Of a stretch of 64,000 bases of DNA, positions 8,878 through 18,065 are shown one piece after another. Location: positions 1 through 64,000 of the forward strand of contig CAMDMA010000018.1 of NCBI GenBank assembly GCA_945902075.1, read 5' to 3'. This DNA comes from Candidatus Kuenenia stuttgartensis. GTDB lineage: Bacteria > Planctomycetota > Phycisphaerae > Phycisphaerales > SM1A02. The notes under the pieces are model-generated. The model was not told where the DNA came from, did not search any database, and was given only the letters and a program-made list of their open reading frames with translations. The position numbers and the translations under genes were made by a program. How positions within the stretch are numbered: position 1 is the first letter of the stretch; each line of letters opens with the position of its first letter.

Positions 8878-10917
8878 ATGAGAACCAACGACAGGCGTGC
8901 GGCCTTTCTTCCTCGACACCGCTTCGCCGCGCTTCTTTCGATTCTTCTCGCCCTTGTCTGCCTTTGGCCGACGGGGATGAGCACTGCCGCGTCCTCTCAA
9001 TCGCCGCCGAAGATCCCCGGACTGCCCGGTTTCGGGCGGCCGAAGGCGGATGTGCCTCCAGCATTTGGCGATTCGCGCGATCAGGTCGACGTACAGGTGC
9101 TACTCGGCCAGCCATCGGTGGCGCCCGGTGGCGACCTACCGCTTGCCCTCGAGTTCAAACTCCTGAAGCACTATCACATCTGGACCAAGCCCGGCCCCGC
9201 TGGGGAGGGATTCGCAGAGTTTGATGGCGCGATCCGTACTGAAATCACGCTGAACCCCGGCGAGAACGGCGCATCGATGCCGATCGCGGGAGTCTTCTTG
9301 AACGATCGATTTCTGCAGTGGCCGGAGCCGCATGCAGTCGAGGCGGATCTAGGTGAAGGACGACAGAAGTACGAGGTCTACGAGGGAGATTTTGCCGTTT
9401 TTGTGCCGATCTCGATCGCGAAAGACGCGAAGCCCGGCATGGTGGAATTCCCCCTCGTCGTGTCATTTCAAGCGTGCGACGACACGGGCTGCAGCGCGCC
9501 AGCGGAGATCGAACTCACGGTGCGCTTCGAGATCTCGGCATCACCCCCCGCCGCCGCCCCAAATGCTGCATTCTCCGCCTTTGATCCCTCAGTGTATGGA
9601 CGCATCCGCAGCGGCGACGCACCCACGGAACTCCTCGAGTTCACGCTCTTCTCCGCAACTTTCTCGATCGATCCGAATGGCGCCGGGTTTTTGCTACTCC
9701 TTCTCATCGCCGCGGCCGGCGGTGCCCTACTCAACTTTACGCCGTGCGTACTTCCCGTCATCCCGCTCAAGATCATTGGTCTTGCGCAAGCAGCGCAGGG
9801 AAGCCGCGCAAAGTGTTTCGCGCTCGGCTTTGTGATGTCTCTCGGTGTCGTGGCGTTCTGGATGGGGCTTGGCGTCATGATCGCGACGGTGAAGGGCTTC
9901 ACCAGCACCAATCAACTCTTCCAGACGCCCGCCTTCACCATCGCGGTCGGATGCATCATCGGCGTGATGGCCGTCGGTATGGCCGGGCTCTTCACGATGA
10001 AGCTCCCCGACTGGGTCTACATGGTTGAGGCGAAGCACGACTCCTACTGGGGGTCGTTTCTCTTTGGCGTGATGACTGCAGTGCTCTCGACGCCGTGCAC
10101 TGCGCCGCTGATGGGTACAGCGGTCGCGTGGGCAACCACGCAGGGACCCGGCACGATCCTCACGGTCTTCGCGGCAGTTGGCTCGGGCATGGCGTTTCCG
10201 TACCTCATCCTCTCGGCGAATCCGAAACTCATCGATCGCATGCCGCGCACGGGGCCGGCGAGCGACCTTATCAAGCAAGTCATGGGGCTACTGCTCCTTG
10301 CGGCTGCGGCCTACTTCATCGGCGCGGGCGTGGCCGGAATCCTCGTCGAACCGCCTGAGCCCCCGAGCCACCTCTACTGGTGGTTCGTCGCGAGCCTCGG
10401 TGGCGCCGCTGGCGGATGGCTCTTGCTGCGTACCTTCGCGCTCACGACGAAGTCAGTCAACCGCTTCATCTTCGGCGGTCTCGGCGCGTTCATCCTCACG
10501 GTGAGTGTCCTCATCGGACTCTCGCAAACCGCAAAGGGTCCCGTCGACTGGACCTACTACACGCCCGAGCGACTCGCAGCGGCGCAACAGGCTGGCAAGG
10601 TCGTCGTTGTCGACTTCACAGCGGAATGGTGCGCGAACTGCAAGACGCTGGAGGCACTCGTACTCAACACCCCTGCGGTGTCGAAGGAGCTCAACGCCGA
10701 CGACGTGGAGTCGATCAAGGTCGACCTCACCGGCAACAACGCGGCGGGCAACGCGCTTCTCAAGGCGTCGAACCGGGTGACGATTCCGCTTCTTCTCGTC
10801 TACGCGCGCGACGGGTCGCTCGTGATGAACTCCACCGAGTACACGCCTGCACAAGTGCTCGCCGCGATCGCGGAAGCGCGCGGAAAGTCTAAAGAGAACG
10901 GAGCATCCGGTGGCTGA
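8878..10917 (+). CDS. dsbD: Thiol:disulfide interchange protein DsbD
   Basis: DsbD passes reducing power from cytoplasmic thioredoxin across the inner membrane to periplasmic proteins. All three parts are present in 679 residues. After a signal peptide (about 1-38) comes the periplasmic alpha domain with the Cys pair in ACDDTGC. The multi-TM beta domain follows, with one Cys in NFTPCVLPVIPLK and one in LSTPCTAPLMGTA. The C-terminal thioredoxin-like gamma domain has WCANCK. ATG 8878 is chosen because it gives a typical signal peptide; the frame is open further upstream without homology. The stop overlaps the following gene by 8 bp. Confidence 0.94.
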   Translation: MRTNDRRAAFLPRHRFAALLSILLALVCLWPTGMSTAASSQSPPKIPGLPGFGRPKADVPPAFGDSRDQVDVQVLLGQPSVAPGGDLPLALEFKLLKHYHIWTKPGPAGEGFAEFDGAIRTEITLNPGENGASMPIAGVFLNDRFLQWPEPHAVEADLGEGRQKYEVYEGDFAVFVPISIAKDAKPGMVEFPLVVSFQACDDTGCSAPAEIELTVRFEISASPPAAAPNAAFSAFDPSVYGRIRSGDAPTELLEFTLFSATFSIDPNGAGFLLLLLIAAAGGALLNFTPCVLPVIPLKIIGLAQAAQGSRAKCFALGFVMSLGVVAFWMGLGVMIATVKGFTSTNQLFQTPAFTIAVGCIIGVMAVGMAGLFTMKLPDWVYMVEAKHDSYWGSFLFGVMTAVLSTPCTAPLMGTAVAWATTQGPGTILTVFAAVGSGMAFPYLILSANPKLIDRMPRTGPASDLIKQVMGLLLLAAAAYFIGAGVAGILVEPPEPPSHLYWWFVASLGGAAGGWLLLRTFALTTKSVNRFIFGGLGAFILTVSVLIGLSQTAKGPVDWTYYTPERLAAAQQAGKVVVVDFTAEWCANCKTLEALVLNTPAVSKELNADDVESIKVDLTGNNAAGNALLKASNRVTIPLLLVYARDGSLVMNSTEYTPAQVLAAIAEARGKSKENGASGG

Positions 10918-11254
10918 GACCTTTCTCTACTCCGTGCGATCAACCTTCACGAACGCCGCGGTCCGCGCAGACTTTCTTGCGTGGCTGTCGGGCGGGCATC
11001 TCGCGGACGTCGTGAACGCCGGCGCCCTCGACGCAGAAGTCGTCGAGTTCGAACTGGCGGCCGACGCGCCCGCCGATGCGATCGCGGACGTCGAGACGCG
11101 ATACCACTTCTCGTCGCGCACGGCTTTCGACGCCTACACGAATGGGCCGGCGGTGCCCCTGCGCGCCGAGGGCATGACCAAGTTTCCGCAGTCACGCGGA
11201 ATCGTCATGACACGCGGATTTGCGAAGTCAACGCTGCGGATCGAAGCTGTCTGA
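10910..11254 (+). CDS. DUF4286-like small protein
   Basis: A 114-residue protein starting with GTG at 10910, inside the last codons of dsbD, so it is probably translationally coupled. It begins with a beta strand (FLYSVRSTF), then a DFLAWLSGGHLADVV helix; this matches the layout of DUF4286 proteins (dimeric alpha-beta barrel fold), in which a WL..xH segment recurs. No catalytic residues are apparent. The family has no assigned biochemical function. Its convergent neighbour's 3' end overlaps it by 27 bp. Confidence 0.75.
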   Translation: MAETFLYSVRSTFTNAAVRADFLAWLSGGHLADVVNAGALDAEVVEFELAADAPADAIADVETRYHFSSRTAFDAYTNGPAVPLRAEGMTKFPQSRGIVMTRGFAKSTLRIEAV

Positions 11255-13603
11255 GCTAGGTTTTTCGCCGAGCGCCGCTTCGGGGTCCGCTTCGAGGGCT
11301 GCTTCGAGGGCTGCTTCGAGGGCTGCTTCGAGCGCCGCGAGTTCGCGCGGCGAAAGCTGCGCGAGCGGGTCAAGCGAGAGCTGCGCATTCACAATAACGG
11401 CGCGCTCGAACGCCTCGCGCGGATCGCGAATCTCCGTTGCCATAGAGTTGAGCCCCTTGTCCGCGAGACGATCTCGCACGATCTTCCGCGCCTCGCCAAC
11501 AGCCATCCATCGTCGCGGAATATTCGGCAACGCCTCCGCCCCGTTCTCAACCACCCGAAGCAGCGCGAACGCACTCCATCGTTCGTCATCTGCGCGCCGC
11601 AGAATCGCGAGCGCGACATCGGCGCGAAGCGCGTCCGACCGCGGCCCACGCAACTGCCGTTTCCAAGCAGTTTTCTCGGCAAGTTCAATCGCCGCGAGTT
11701 CGCGCTCGCCGATCGGTGTGCCCGGCCTCGCGTCGGGTCCACCTGCGACCCGAGCGGCGGTCAGTGCCTGCATCACCGCCGCCTCGAGTTCAAAGCGCGA
11801 CCACGCGTAGTCATTCGCCGTGAGCCGACGCGCGGCCTCCATGCGAATGTCGTACTCGCGCGCGGGCTCGCTTGCGATCGGCGCGAGTGAACGTGCAACA
11901 CTTTCGACGCGCGCTGCCCGCGAGAAATCTTGCCGAAGCCCGAGCATCATCGAACCCATCGCAAGAAACCCTAGTGTCACGATGACGAGATTTGATCCAC
12001 CGATCGCGAAGCGACCAGCCGATGGAGAAAGCCTCGCCGAATCAAGCGGCTTGCGCGGATCAAAATCCGTCGCACACGCGAGAAATGCGAGTGCAAGGAC
12101 GCACGAACCCGGCATCCATGCGACCGTTTCGATCTGGGCGTGCACCAGTACGAGGATGCCGAGTACAAGGGCAATCGCTCGGAGTGTCGCGCCGGAAATC
12201 ACAAGTGCCGCTTGCGCCGCGCATGGTGCAAGGAGCGCAAAGGTGAATAGCCCAACAAGGCGGGTGACAACCCAGTACTCATCGACGATCGGATTCTCCA
12301 CCATCGATGCGAGCAACATTCCAGGAAGCCCGAAGCCCACCGCGACCAAGAATGCAAACAGGATTGCGAATCGCCGTTCGCGTGCTGCATCCGCTTCGGG
12401 CGTCGACGGAACTTCACCATCCACGCGCATCGGCCAAAAAACAGCAACGACGAGCCCTATCCACGCAAATCCGCTCACACCGAAGGCGACGAGCCAGTCG
12501 AAAAAGATCGAGTGCACGCTCTTCACATCTTCGGGGCAATTTGCAGGCTTCGCGGCGTTGAAAAATTCTTGTACGCGATCGGGACCACAGCCGATGAGGA
12601 ACCAGTCGGTGTTGAAGAGAATGCTCAACCCGGCTTCGATGTAATAGCCTCGGAAGAGGAGACTCAATTCGCTGATGCGTGTACCCACGAGCCATCGCGC
12701 GCCGACCAGCGCGAGCATGCCAACCGCAAACACAATCGCCCAACGCGGTGACGGAACTTTTCCGCGGCGTTGAGCCACAACAAGCACCGCCGCTGCGAGG
12801 AGTGTCGCTCCGATCGCGCCTTTACCACCGTTTACGACGAGCAGCGCCGCGCATGCGCATGCCGCGAGTACGAGTAACAGCGTGTTGCCCGATTGCTGCG
12901 CGCGTCGCGCAAGGATCGCGAGTGCCGCGAAACCGAGGGCGCCCACTCCCATCATCGTTGAGAAAGGGTTCGAGAGCCCGAACCAACCCGTTGCCTCGGG
13001 CTGCATGAGTCGGCGCTCGTAGCTCAATGCAACGCTGGAGTCCGGAAGCCATCCACGCGCGGCGAAAAAATCGACACGTGTTTGCTCAAAGTGGGCGACC
13101 GTCGCCGGATGTTCGACGAGAACTTGAACCGCACCGCGCACTGCGAGGAGCCCGACAAGCCCAAGCAACACTGCGAGCACCGCCGCGCGCAACACTCGAT
13201 CCCGAACAAGATGCACCAACGCGACAAACGCAAGGATCGCAGCAATCCACGAATCGCTTCGGAAGCCATTCTCAGCGACGATCCCTGTGCGCGCGTGAAG
13301 TACGGCGATCGGTACCGGCAGGAGCGCGAGTACAACAAGGCTGATCTTGACACCTTGCCGCGCAGCTTGCCGATCATCTCGACCTGCGCGCGCCTCGCCA
13401 AAGAGTGCGAGCGCGGCCGACATGAAGAGCACAAGATCGAGGATGTGCGACTTCGCGGCTCCGAGTGCAAAAAGTGGCATCGGCTCGCGCGCGGGATCCA
13501 CATCGGCGAACCACACATTGGGCTCCACCGAAACCATCGACCGCACTACAGCAACGCCGAGTATTCCAGCGAGGCCCGCGATGCGCAGCCATCCGCTCAT
13601 CAT
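11228..13603 (-). CDS. O-antigen ligase family polytopic membrane protein
   Basis: A 791-residue protein with roughly 12 hydrophobic segments across residues 1-540 and a large region resembling the Wzy_C/WaaL core (GPDRVQEFF with a nearby HSIFFDWLVAFG, typical of O-antigen ligases and polymerases). The C-terminal 230 residues are soluble, helical and contain an LEAA repeat from a 12-bp minisatellite. Such proteins transfer or polymerise undecaprenyl-linked glycans at the periplasmic face. The start ATG 13603 overlaps the upstream WecA-like gene stop (ATGATGA), so the two form an operon for surface polysaccharide. The exact acceptor is unknown. Confidence 0.82.
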   Translation of the reverse strand: MMSGWLRIAGLAGILGVAVVRSMVSVEPNVWFADVDPAREPMPLFALGAAKSHILDLVLFMSAALALFGEARAGRDDRQAARQGVKISLVVLALLPVPIAVLHARTGIVAENGFRSDSWIAAILAFVALVHLVRDRVLRAAVLAVLLGLVGLLAVRGAVQVLVEHPATVAHFEQTRVDFFAARGWLPDSSVALSYERRLMQPEATGWFGLSNPFSTMMGVGALGFAALAILARRAQQSGNTLLLVLAACACAALLVVNGGKGAIGATLLAAAVLVVAQRRGKVPSPRWAIVFAVGMLALVGARWLVGTRISELSLLFRGYYIEAGLSILFNTDWFLIGCGPDRVQEFFNAAKPANCPEDVKSVHSIFFDWLVAFGVSGFAWIGLVVAVFWPMRVDGEVPSTPEADAARERRFAILFAFLVAVGFGLPGMLLASMVENPIVDEYWVVTRLVGLFTFALLAPCAAQAALVISGATLRAIALVLGILVLVHAQIETVAWMPGSCVLALAFLACATDFDPRKPLDSARLSPSAGRFAIGGSNLVIVTLGFLAMGSMMLGLRQDFSRAARVESVARSLAPIASEPAREYDIRMEAARRLTANDYAWSRFELEAAVMQALTAARVAGGPDARPGTPIGERELAAIELAEKTAWKRQLRGPRSDALRADVALAILRRADDERWSAFALLRVVENGAEALPNIPRRWMAVGEARKIVRDRLADKGLNSMATEIRDPREAFERAVIVNAQLSLDPLAQLSPRELAALEAALEAALEAALEADPEAALGEKPSSDSFDPQR
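11289..11336. repeat. 12-bp coding minisatellite in O-antigen ligase 3' end
   Basis: Three exact gcttcgagggct units and a fourth diverged one. On the minus strand they encode the LEAA repeat near the C terminus of the ligase-like protein. Confidence 0.92.
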
Positions 13604-14730
13604 GTATCGCCCTTTCCGCGCGCGACACTCGTTTCAAGCACGGCCATCACTGCGAAGATCCCGAGTAACTGCACTCCGACGAGCGCAGCCTGCCATGGCA
13701 GCAGCAGCCCAAGTCCAATCGCGCTCGTCGCGGTCACGCCCGTGAGGAGCCAAATCACCCCCACCGCGCGCCGTTTCGAGAGCCCGAGTTCGACCAAGCG
13801 ATGCGAGATGTGCTCATGACCTCCGATGAACGGACTCTTGCCACGTCGGATTCTCCAAAGCGTGACATACACGCCGTCATAGAGCGGAATTGCAAGCACG
13901 ATGATCGGCATCAAGACTCCATACCACGCGCTCCCAAGCGCGTAACCCGCGTGGTCGGTGTCGATGTAGACCGTGCGCGCGGCCAGCGTCGCCAGCATGT
14001 AGCCGATGAACAGCGAGCCGCCATCACCCATAAAAATCCGGGCGGGTGCAATGTTGAGAACAAGAAATCCAGCAAGCGCGCCCGCGAGTAACGCCAGTGC
14101 CGACGCGACAAACCACTGCGCAGTCAGAATGGTCGCCACCATAAAGGCGAGCGCCGCAATCATTGCGATTCCACCAGCGAGCCCATCCATGTTGTCGATG
14201 AAGTTGACGGCATTGACCACCACCACGATCCACGCGACGGTGAGCGCGATGCTGACGATCTCACCGCCGGGATAGTCGGCAAGAAAGTTCTGAAGCAGCC
14301 GAACATCAGAAAATAGCGCTGTGCCAAGCGCGATCGCGACCTGAAGCAAGAGCTTTGGCCACGCGCTCAATGCACGACGATCGTCGTACAGCCCAACGAG
14401 GTGGATCGCGAGCGCGCCGATTAGGATTGTGATCCAGTCACCGCGCGCGTCAGCAATGCGGTCGAGGTGGGTGGGAAGCGACGGAAGTCCGGCGGCGACC
14501 AAGTCAGGCACAAGTGCGAGCGCCGCGAGTCCGGCGGCAAGTGGGCCGATGGAGGCCCAAAATATGGCGATACCGCCGATATTGGGAATGCGGCGGAGCT
14601 CCTTCACATGCCCCGCAACCCCTGCTGAATCCAAAATGCCGACACGGTGCCCAAGCCGCACGAGGATCCATGTTCCCGGCAGCGCGAGCGCGAATCCGAC
14701 GACGAGAAGCGTGAGGACCGTTCCGACCAT
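13600..14730 (-). CDS. WecA/TagO-like undecaprenyl-phosphate sugar-1-phosphate transferase
   Basis: This membrane enzyme moves a HexNAc-1-phosphate onto undecaprenyl phosphate, the first step of lipid-linked glycan assembly. The 376-residue product has about ten membrane segments and the family motifs: GLYDDRRALS (Asp pair), NFIDNMDGLAGG, FMGDGGSLFIGY, and the cytoplasmic HEHISHRL motif diagnostic of WecA/MraY-type enzymes. The frame opens at 14772, but that would overlap the divergent LOG gene; ATG 14730 leaves 19 bp between the starts and begins directly with the first membrane helix. It is coupled to the O-antigen ligase gene downstream. Confidence 0.9.
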   Translation of the reverse strand: MVGTVLTLLVVGFALALPGTWILVRLGHRVGILDSAGVAGHVKELRRIPNIGGIAIFWASIGPLAAGLAALALVPDLVAAGLPSLPTHLDRIADARGDWITILIGALAIHLVGLYDDRRALSAWPKLLLQVAIALGTALFSDVRLLQNFLADYPGGEIVSIALTVAWIVVVVNAVNFIDNMDGLAGGIAMIAALAFMVATILTAQWFVASALALLAGALAGFLVLNIAPARIFMGDGGSLFIGYMLATLAARTVYIDTDHAGYALGSAWYGVLMPIIVLAIPLYDGVYVTLWRIRRGKSPFIGGHEHISHRLVELGLSKRRAVGVIWLLTGVTATSAIGLGLLLPWQAALVGVQLLGIFAVMAVLETSVARGKGDT

Positions 14731-14749
14731 CCTCGGTAAGGTACACACG

Positions 14750-15361
14750 ATGACCTCGCTTCGATCCGTCACGCTCTATTGCTCAAGTTCTCGCAGCCTC
14801 GATCCGCATTTCACCGTCGCGGCCCGAGCGGCAGGCGAGATTCTCGCTCAGCGCGGTATTACCTTGGTCTATGGCGGTGGCGCCCTCGGACTTATGGGGG
14901 AAGCCGCCCGCGCGACGAAGGCCGCAGGCGGGCGCGTCGAGGGCATCATCACCCGCAAGTTCCTCGACCTTGAGCAGGGCTGGCTCGGTTGCGACGAGCT
15001 CGTTGTCGTCGACACGATGCGTGAGCGTAAGAAGTTGCTGATTGAGCGCGCCGATGCCTTTCTCGTGCTGCCCGGTGGAATGGGCACGTTTGAAGAGTTT
15101 TTTGAAACGCTCGTTGGCCGACAGATCGGCGATCACACAAAACCGATCGCGGTGCTGGACGACCATGGCTACTACCTGCCGTTAAAGGCGCTCATTGAAC
15201 ACTCCATCGACCAGAAGTTTGCGCGCGAGGCCGTGCGCGAGATCCTGCATTTCGGCACCGACCTCAACACGCTCGTCGATTGGCTCGAGACGTCGGCGCG
15301 GATGCCGGTCCATGCAGACCCCGAACGATTTCTCCCGATGGGGCCAAAGATCCCAGCATGA
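14750..15361 (+). CDS. LOG family protein (cytokinin riboside phosphoribohydrolase-like)
   Basis: A 203-residue Rossmann-like nucleotide hydrolase of the LOG/TIGR00730 family. The motifs are clear: YGGGALGLMG, RERKKLL, and PGGMGTFEEFFE, which builds the active site. Family members release nucleobases or ribose phosphate from nucleoside monophosphates (cytokinin precursors or AMP). The start ATG 14750 follows a weak GGTAAGG site. The stop TGA overlaps the lpxI start (ATGA), suggesting cotranslation with lpxI, although the functional reason is unclear. Confidence 0.92.
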   Translation: MTSLRSVTLYCSSSRSLDPHFTVAARAAGEILAQRGITLVYGGGALGLMGEAARATKAAGGRVEGIITRKFLDLEQGWLGCDELVVVDTMRERKKLLIERADAFLVLPGGMGTFEEFFETLVGRQIGDHTKPIAVLDDHGYYLPLKALIEHSIDQKFAREAVREILHFGTDLNTLVDWLETSARMPVHADPERFLPMGPKIPA

Positions 15362-16272
15362 CGGCACGTGCGCCATCGAGATTCGCGGCCAACGCTGAGG
15401 ATGTCTCCCGTCCGATCGGGCTTATTGCCGGGCAGGGCGCGCTGCCGGTGATTGTCGCCGAGGGGATGCGCGCCGCAGGGCGCCGTGTTTCTTGCATCGG
15501 GCTCGCTGACCAATTCGTCCCTGAACTTCCGGCACTTTGCGATGATTTTGCGGAGGCTGGAATTGTCCAACTGGGCCGATGGATTCGTCTTGCGCGTCGA
15601 TTCGGAATTCGCGAGGCCGTGATGGTCGGTCGCGTTTCGAAGGCTCGTATGCACGACCCGCTGCGTGTCTTCCGCCAACTGCCCGACTTGCGCGCGATCA
15701 ATCTTTGGTATCGAAAGCTTCGGCACGACCGCCGCTCCGCGACGCTCCTCACGGTGCTCGCCGACGACCTTGCGAAAGAGGGACTTGTCTTGATCGATTC
15801 GACGACCTTCATTCCCGACCACCTGGCAAGCGCAGGGACGATGACCCATCGAGCACCGACTGCCGACCAACTTTCGGACATCGCCTTTGGCTGGCCACTG
15901 CTGCGGCAAGTCGGATCGCTCGACATCGGGCAGGCGATCGCGGTGCGCGAGAAAGATGTGATCGCCGTTGAGGCAGTCGAGGGAACCGACCGAATGATTG
16001 AACGCGCGGGAACTCTTTGTCGCCGCAAGGGATGGACATTGCTCAAGACCGCGCGTCCCGGGCACGACATGCGCGCTGATGTGCCGACGATTGGCATCTC
16101 GACCCTTGAGAATCTCCACGCGGCTGGTGGCGGATGTATCGCAGTTGGAATTGGCCGGGTGATCCTTGTCGACCGTCCGAAAGTCCTCGCCCTCGCGGAT
16201 CAGCTGGGAATCGCGATCGTTGGCGTGCCGGATGCGCAACACCGCGAACCATCAACCCTTCTGCGCTCCTGA
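15358..16272 (+). CDS. lpxI: UDP-2,3-diacylglucosamine pyrophosphatase LpxI
   Basis: LpxI hydrolyses UDP-2,3-diacylglucosamine to lipid X in lipid A synthesis, replacing LpxH in many bacteria. The 304-residue protein shows the family pattern: IGLIAGQGALP at the N terminus, GRVSKARM, LLTVLADDLAKEGL, GSLDIGQAIAVREKDVIAVEAVEGTDRMIERAG, and KTARPGHDMRADVPTIG. In this motif set the Asp of the MRxDVPTIG segment is essential in characterised enzymes. It starts in an ATGA overlap with the LOG gene. With KdsA elsewhere in the window it indicates an outer membrane with Kdo-containing lipid A. Confidence 0.95.
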   Translation: MTARAPSRFAANAEDVSRPIGLIAGQGALPVIVAEGMRAAGRRVSCIGLADQFVPELPALCDDFAEAGIVQLGRWIRLARRFGIREAVMVGRVSKARMHDPLRVFRQLPDLRAINLWYRKLRHDRRSATLLTVLADDLAKEGLVLIDSTTFIPDHLASAGTMTHRAPTADQLSDIAFGWPLLRQVGSLDIGQAIAVREKDVIAVEAVEGTDRMIERAGTLCRRKGWTLLKTARPGHDMRADVPTIGISTLENLHAAGGGCIAVGIGRVILVDRPKVLALADQLGIAIVGVPDAQHREPSTLLRS

Positions 16273-16301
16273 CCCCATTTCAAGATGTCTGCGAACAGGC
16301 C

Positions 16302-16330
16302 TTGAAAAAACAGTTAGGCTAATCTTTAGT
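16302..16330 (+). promoter_or_regulatory. Possible sigma70-like promoter upstream of the GTPase gene
   Basis: TTGAAA (16302-16307) and TTTAGT (16325-16330) are 17 bp apart in a relatively AT-rich stretch between lpxI and the GTPase gene. The match is moderate only. Confidence 0.3.
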
Positions 16331-16461
16331 TGGGTTTGGCCGTGGCGCCTCGCCACAATGTGCGATCCAATCGCGGTAGACGGCTCAAGCACACATCATG
16401 AGGAGCCGCTCGTCTGCTGCGCTCCGGCTTGCGGCGTTCACCTCTCGAGGAGATCGGTTCC

Positions 16462-17541
16462 ATGGTGTCCACTCGATCGGAGAACGCTCTACACGAAGCG
16501 CGAGGCGACAGCGGCCGCGACACGCTCATGGTGCTCGGCGGGCCAAGCGCGGGAAAAACGGTTTGGATCTGCCGACTGCTCGATGCCCTTCGTGTGCCCA
16601 CAACGCTTGTCGGCGGACGCATTCCGTCCGGCGAGACGCACGAATCGACTCCGAATGCTCACATGCTCCGTTGTGAGCCGACATCGGATGACACGCGCCG
16701 ACGGATCGCGACAACGATCACAGGGCTCGAGAGAAAATCGTGGCCGCTTCCAACAGCGGATGCCGTCGAGTATGAAGTGGACTTCACTCTGTCGGGCGAA
16801 ACCATTCGTACGCCTCATCGGCGGCTGACGATCGTCGACCTTCCGGGGTCCGCACTGCTTGCTGCTTTTTCGCCGAGTAATCCCAGCACGCTCACGATCG
16901 GCTGGACCGTAGGCAACCAACTCGTACGCACCGCTGCAGTCATCGTCGTGATCGATCCAGAGACTGTCGTCGAACGTTCGCAACAATCGCAAGATCTCCT
17001 TAACGTGACGGTCGCGATGCTTGAACATCTGCGTGCGAGTCCGGACGGAAGGTCGATTCCGATTGCGATCGTCCTCTCGAAATGTGACCGTGGCTACAAA
17101 GTCGTGATGCGCGAGGGCGGCGTCCGCAATTTCATGCAGCGACACCTCGGGCCCGTCCTCGTCGCGGCCGAGTCTGCGCGGGTGTACGCCTCATCGGCCA
17201 CGAGATCGCGCCTTGTCAGCGCGGGTTACCGCGAACCATCGACCCGTCGTCCGACCGAAAATCTCATCGAACCGATTCACTTCATCCTCGGAACGCTGGA
17301 TCGAATCGACAGTATTCGGAGGCAAACGCGGCGACTCCCACAGAGCAGCAAGCTCCCTCAGGACCTCTCACGCGACCTGCCGCGCCGCGAGGCACGAATT
17401 CCACCACTTGCTTGGACCGTGTTCGCGCTGGGTATGTTGGTGCTCGCTGGAACGGCTGTTGATTTCGCGCTCCGCCGCCCGTCGACGGAGGGGTCCCATG
17501 CAACCACAAAATCGGAGCCGACTCCGGAGGTCGCGCAATGA
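16462..17541 (+). CDS. Membrane-anchored P-loop GTPase-like protein
   Basis: A 359-residue protein of no named family. The N-terminal half is a P-loop NTPase: Walker A GGPSAGKT at 26-33, a WPLPT segment near 98, Walker B/G3 TIVDLPGS near 127, and a G4-like SKCD near 205 in place of NKxD. This order resembles the double-GTPase or DO-GTPase group; that assignment is tentative. One strong hydrophobic helix lies at about 312-332 (PPLAWTVFALGMLVLAGTAV), with a short tail after it, so the GTPase domain would be cytoplasmic. ATG 16462 follows GAGGAG at a good distance. Its stop overlaps the next gene's start (ATGA), so the two are likely one functional unit. Confidence 0.75.
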   Translation: MVSTRSENALHEARGDSGRDTLMVLGGPSAGKTVWICRLLDALRVPTTLVGGRIPSGETHESTPNAHMLRCEPTSDDTRRRIATTITGLERKSWPLPTADAVEYEVDFTLSGETIRTPHRRLTIVDLPGSALLAAFSPSNPSTLTIGWTVGNQLVRTAAVIVVIDPETVVERSQQSQDLLNVTVAMLEHLRASPDGRSIPIAIVLSKCDRGYKVVMREGGVRNFMQRHLGPVLVAAESARVYASSATRSRLVSAGYREPSTRRPTENLIEPIHFILGTLDRIDSIRRQTRRLPQSSKLPQDLSRDLPRREARIPPLAWTVFALGMLVLAGTAVDFALRRPSTEGSHATTKSEPTPEVAQ

Positions 17542-18050
17542 ACAACCCTGAAGACCGTCGCGATATATCGCACGCAGCGCATGAATCGCGCTTCGACCTC
17601 GGCGAAGCCGACTGCACTTCAGACGCACTTGATCGTGCGTTTGCTGCACTTCCCGGCGAGGAGACGATGATGGGCGCGGTAAGCCCGAGCATCGATGGCG
17701 CCTCGGACCCTGAGCTTGGCATCAAGTCCGATGATCCTGCGAACGACACGCTTCGCGGAGTCGACTCCCCGCTGATTGCGCCGCGTGGCAGCGGTACCCG
17801 ACTTCGGGACCGCGGAGAGCGAGCCTCGGACGAAGGCTTTCGTTTCTCAGGCGCATCGATGAGTTACGGGCAGATCGTGATCACCTCAGGGAGCGACGAA
17901 TGGGACGCGAACCACGCGCGCGAGAACCTCAACTCTGACATCGACGACCAACCTGTGTCCCGTACTGCGGAGTATCTCTTGATTTCCGCTGGAATCGCAG
18001 GTCTTTTTACGAGCGTGATCTTCTTTCTACTCAGCCGCGCCAACGCGTGA
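17538..18050 (+). CDS. C-terminally anchored acidic membrane protein, GTPase partner
   Basis: No family is recognised. The 170-residue protein has an acidic, low-complexity cytoplasmic part (about 1-135, rich in Asp, Ser and Arg) and one C-terminal membrane helix at about 145-164 (LLISAGIAGLFTSVIFFLLS) followed by only six residues, a tail-anchor layout. A better ordered segment, FRFSGASMSYGQIVITSGSDEW (split here: FRFSGASMSYG then QIVITSGSDEW), occurs near 101-122 and may be the binding motif. It is cotranslated with the GTPase-like gene (ATGA overlap) and converges with the flavoprotein gene 15 bp further on. Confidence 0.65.
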   Translation: MNNPEDRRDISHAAHESRFDLGEADCTSDALDRAFAALPGEETMMGAVSPSIDGASDPELGIKSDDPANDTLRGVDSPLIAPRGSGTRLRDRGERASDEGFRFSGASMSYGQIVITSGSDEWDANHARENLNSDIDDQPVSRTAEYLLISAGIAGLFTSVIFFLLSRANA

Positions 18051-18065
18051 TGACGCATCGCACGC

